This document shows, piece by piece, positions 61,435 through 64,000 of a stretch of DNA of 64,000 nucleotides. Below the pieces are notes generated by a model. It was given only the letters and a program-made list of their open reading frames with translations, did no database searches and was not told where the DNA came from. The translations under genes and the position numbers were made by a program. How positions within the stretch are numbered: the first letter of the stretch is position 1; the number at the start of each line of letters is the position of its first letter. The DNA comes from Chrysogorgia sp. JL179-B06. Taxonomy: Eukaryota > Cnidaria > Anthozoa > Scleralcyonacea > Chrysogorgiidae. The stretch is taken from NCBI GenBank assembly GCA_035772405.1, contig JAYKKM010000228.1, positions 755,001 through 819,000 on the forward strand, given 5' to 3'.

Positions 61435-62591
61435 AATAGAAGCGTATAGGCGTCTATAGGCTAATAGGTTTCTCTACGGGTTGCCTATAGAAAATGTTCC
61501 AATTGCCTATAGGTTTCCTATAGGATCCTATAGGTTGCCTATAGACATGCAGATAGGCAGGCCTATTATAGACTTTTTCTGTTAATAACTATAATGGCGC
61601 CAATGTTGTTTCTTTTTCGAATATCATTTTCTTTGATAAAAATAATTTTTGCATAACAGAAATATAAAAAAATGTCCTGGTTTAGCATTCATGCCACAGG
61701 GAATTTTTTAAAGTGTATATTATTTTATACTGTAAAATTAGTTATAATTAAGTTATATTTTAGTTTCATTTTGAAGTAAAAGCACACCATTTTTTACTGC
61801 AATTACTGATGCTAGACTAGGATTTTTTTTGAATGGTCTAATATTAATACTAAAACTAACCTATAAAAATTAAGCATAACAGTACCATAACCTTACTTTA
61901 ATATAACAACTAATACTGGAAGTTACTATTGCAAGGAAAGTGCTGCCAATGAGGATACAGTAGCTTTATATGTCTTTTATTAAACAAAATCCTATTTTAT
62001 AGCATTCTTGTACCCAGACCCACATTTGATAAAACATATTTGATAGCTTTTGTGCCTCTATATGGGCTTGACCACGATGGGCAGATCAATATTTGTCACC
62101 ATCACTGGTGATTTTGTGTATAATCATTTGCCTCAATGGCTGCTATATATATTTTTGTCTCAATGGACCAGTTGTTTACATGTACCTTTAATTCGATACT
62201 CCATACTAGATTTCTTTCTTTTTGCATTACACTGATTCTTAGCCATTGCAAATCACTGAGATTACACAATTAGGAATTGGGGTCAGATATCAGTTGAAAT
62301 AAAGTATGTTTTCATGACCATTGAAAACCATGCTGAACTTAGGAATCAAACCATGAAGTGTGACCTTTTGATTGCTGTCAGAAGGTTACAAGTTCCGTTG
62401 TAATACTGTCTGGGATGTAGAAACATTTTCTGAGAATTTGAGATTGACGATCGTCCATTATTGTATGGTCTGTAATCGATTGTGTTCACGGTCTTTATTT
62501 TATAACTGGGAACAATTTCCTTAACCTGCATGTGACAGTTGACACAGGTTTTTGTTAATGTGAGTGTGTGACCTTCTTCCTCAAATCCTAG
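61435..62591. other. Intergenic or upstream intron, no exon seen
   Basis: CCTATAGG-rich to 61570, then AT-rich sequence. A fragment near 62380-62470 (GCTGTCAGAAGGTTACAAGT, GACGATCGTCC) is a decayed piece of the 59.7-kb SINE. Confidence 0.45.
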
Positions 62592-62850
62592 GTGGGTTGC
62601 TGAAGAGAGATTGGAAAAAACGCTACTTTGTTCTGTACCAGGATGGTGAATTGGTGTATTACAACAGAGCTGGTGCAGAACAAAGTGATGGAAGAGTTAG
62701 CGTGAGAGTTGGCTGCAAAAGAATAGATTATGGCTGTGAAGTAGAGAAAGATGCACAACAAAAATCTGCTGGTCGTGTTGGCTGCTTGTTCACTATCAAA
62801 ACCACTCAAAAGACTCTTTTCTTGCTAGCAGATTCCGAACTAGATGCACT
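62592..62850 (+). CDS. PH-domain protein, exon (partial gene)
   Basis: Between a CAAATCCTAG acceptor and a GTAAGT donor (62851) the exon encodes GGLLKRDWKKRYFVLYQDGE, the first strands of a pleckstrin-homology domain (L-x-K-x-x-x-x-W-K-x-R-[YW]-F-V-L), then more strands ending KTTQKTLFLLADSELDAL. The next exon (63154) supplies the C-terminal helix with its conserved Trp. PH domains bind phosphoinositides or proteins. Which gene this is cannot be told from one domain. Confidence 0.82.
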
Positions 62851-62929
62851 GTAAGTGTTCAGTAGTTTCCAAATGACCTTATAATTGAGCTGAATTATCA
62901 AGGAATTAGTTTAACAAAACACTATCTAT

Positions 62930-62975
62930 ATGTATGTATGTATGTTTGTATATGTGTGTACATACGTATGTATGT
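62930..62975 (+). repeat. (TATG)n microsatellite in intron
   Basis: TATGTATGTATGTTTGTATA and neighbouring CATACGTATGTATG words, inside the PH gene's intron. Confidence 0.9.
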
Positions 62976-63153
62976 ATGCGCAAAATGTTGCAGCAGTATT
63001 GCAACAAAACTAACGTTTGTTGTCCAACTAAGATGTCCGTTGTGCAGAGTTCATTCATTTTCAAATGTTGCCACCAGCTGGTACCTGATACAGCTTGTAC
63101 AGACCGTCATTCAATGTTTTTCCTTCTTAGAATTGAAATTTATTTTCTTTCAG

Positions 63154-63196
63154 AGACTGGGTACAAAAATTTAATGAAATACGTTACAATACCAGG
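63154..63196 (+). CDS. PH-domain protein, following exon
   Basis: The short exon lies between TTTCTTTCAG (ending 63153) and GTAAGC (63197). It completes a split Leu codon and reads DWVQKFNEIRYNTR, the closing helix of the PH domain. The gene continues downstream of the window. Confidence 0.8.
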
Positions 63197-63219
63197 GTAA
63201 GCATATATTCTATAATGCC

Positions 63220-63716
63220 CAGGGGCGCAACTAGAAAATTTCGAGGGCAGGGATTGAACGCAAAAAAGGGCAAAGTCGCTCAGTTATTGGCGACGGAAGG
63301 TGTTGTGTTTTGGGGCGCTAACTGCAACCTCTAGGGGGTCGGGGACATGCTCCCCTGGAAATTTTGAAAACTAGAGTCTCTGAAATGGCATTTCCTGCAT
63401 TCGGAGACATAATTGTCAGGTTCATTGATTGTGCCAAAAATGTGCACGTTTGGGACCAGAATTCAAGGGGAAAACGAGCTAGACCTTTGAACAATTTAGA
63501 AAGGAAAAAAATATTACAGTAGAAGCCGAGCTTCTCGCCATATTTGCGGAGAATTGTATTGCGTACTACAACAGACGATTAGTTATCTGTTTATCTAATG
63601 TCTATAAGTAAGCTATTAGATAGTATTAGAGGTCTCACAAAAAGGGCAGGGGTTAAAAATGGCAGGGGTTGCAACCCCCCAACCCCCTCCCAGTTAATCT
63701 CCTAGTTGCGCCCCTG
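63220..63716. mobile_element. hAT-like nonautonomous element
   Basis: Ends CAGGGGCGCAACTAG and CTAGTTGCGCCCCTG are perfect 15-bp inverted repeats of hAT type. A target duplication was not clear. It lies in the intron after the PH exon. Confidence 0.75.
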
Positions 63717-64000
63717 ATGCATATTTGACAATTTTAAAGTTTACAAAATGTAATAATTTATCGGATTTTTATCAAGGTATTAAAAGATGAGTCTCAAGGT
63801 GATACATAATTGCGTGCTCACAATATCGCTGGCGGCGATATTATATTGTCGGGGACTCTGCGTTTTGTTTATAAAATACAGTATGTAAACAATAACACAA
63901 CCATGCAAAGCATTACTCTTATGAGACTCATTTTTAGACATATGGAAAAATTTCATACAAGTCAAACTCTGACGAAGGCTATAATGTCAAGGAGTGAAAG
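63717..64000. other. Intronic or intergenic end of window, nothing seen
   Basis: AT-rich sequence without an exon or a recognisable repeat. Confidence 0.4.

Noticed and set aside
1..64000. CRISPR arrays, bacterial operons or prophage
   Set aside because: Introns, LINEs and SINEs show an animal genome; the operon-like packing is confined to the Polinton.

Overview
The window is nuclear DNA of an invertebrate animal. Evidence is spliced metazoan genes (NDUFAF1-like, METTL27-like, a PH-domain gene) with GT/AG introns, many CR1/L2-like LINE fragments, tRNA-like SINE copies, and dense foldback and TIR-bearing DNA transposons. The repeat style (fold-backs ending in CTCGTACCCAG, mariner-like fold-backs ending in CAGGGTGTAT) suggests a cnidarian or similarly early-branching animal; that is inference only.

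Layout. 1-9.2 kb: two divergently transcribed genes. One is an exon with a mitochondrial-type N-terminus on the minus strand. The other is a three-exon NDUFAF1/CIA30 gene on the plus strand (561-851, 4651-4827, 9023-9229; all junctions phase 0) whose introns hold several nonautonomous transposons. 9.4-11.9 kb: a cluster of mariner-related fold-back elements. 12.0-13.1 kb: an intronless BTB-BACK gene with an apparent frameshift. 13.9-35.8 kb: a PIF/Harbinger DNA transposon whose transposase gene is split by a complete 18.5-kb Maverick/Polinton. 38.6-45.1 kb: a two-exon METTL27-like methyltransferase gene with LINE and hAT-like debris in its intron. 45.1-62.5 kb: repeats, including a 1-kb palindrome, inverted SINE pairs, LINE remnants and a decayed coding-like tandem repeat. 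62.6-63.2 kb: two exons of a PH-domain gene that runs off the window.

The centrepiece is the Polinton (14493-32988). It has a perfect 6-bp target duplication (CTACAT), 704-bp terminal inverted repeats that look identical wherever compared, and intact reading frames. Its genes lie in four tightly packed, intronless blocks. A leftward block (20393 to 15195) holds protein-primed DNA polymerase B, a zinc-ribbon protein and three small membrane proteins. A rightward block (20525 to 21811) holds a zinc-finger protein and a TK1-type thymidine kinase. A leftward block (25654 to 22049) holds a large membrane protein, a fibre-like protein, a MGACFS lipid-anchor-like protein, a 46-residue basic peptide and a BRO-N/VRR-NUC-like/zinc-finger fusion. 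A rightward block (25667 to 32323) holds minor capsid, integrase with chromodomain, two duplicated membrane proteins, double-jelly-roll major capsid protein, packaging ATPase and a MGISNS protein. Polymerase and integrase explain replication and insertion; capsid proteins, ATPase and fibre-like protein imply a virion; the kinase would support nucleotide supply. I found no recognisable adenain-type maturation protease.

Most unusual: thymidine kinase in a Polinton; the BRO-N/nuclease/zinc-finger fusion; a tandem gene duplication that carried along a scrap of the integrase 3' end; element termini that are each a 169-bp near-perfect palindrome; and a small basic ORF next to a putative acylated protein. 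All reading is by eye; no database search was possible.
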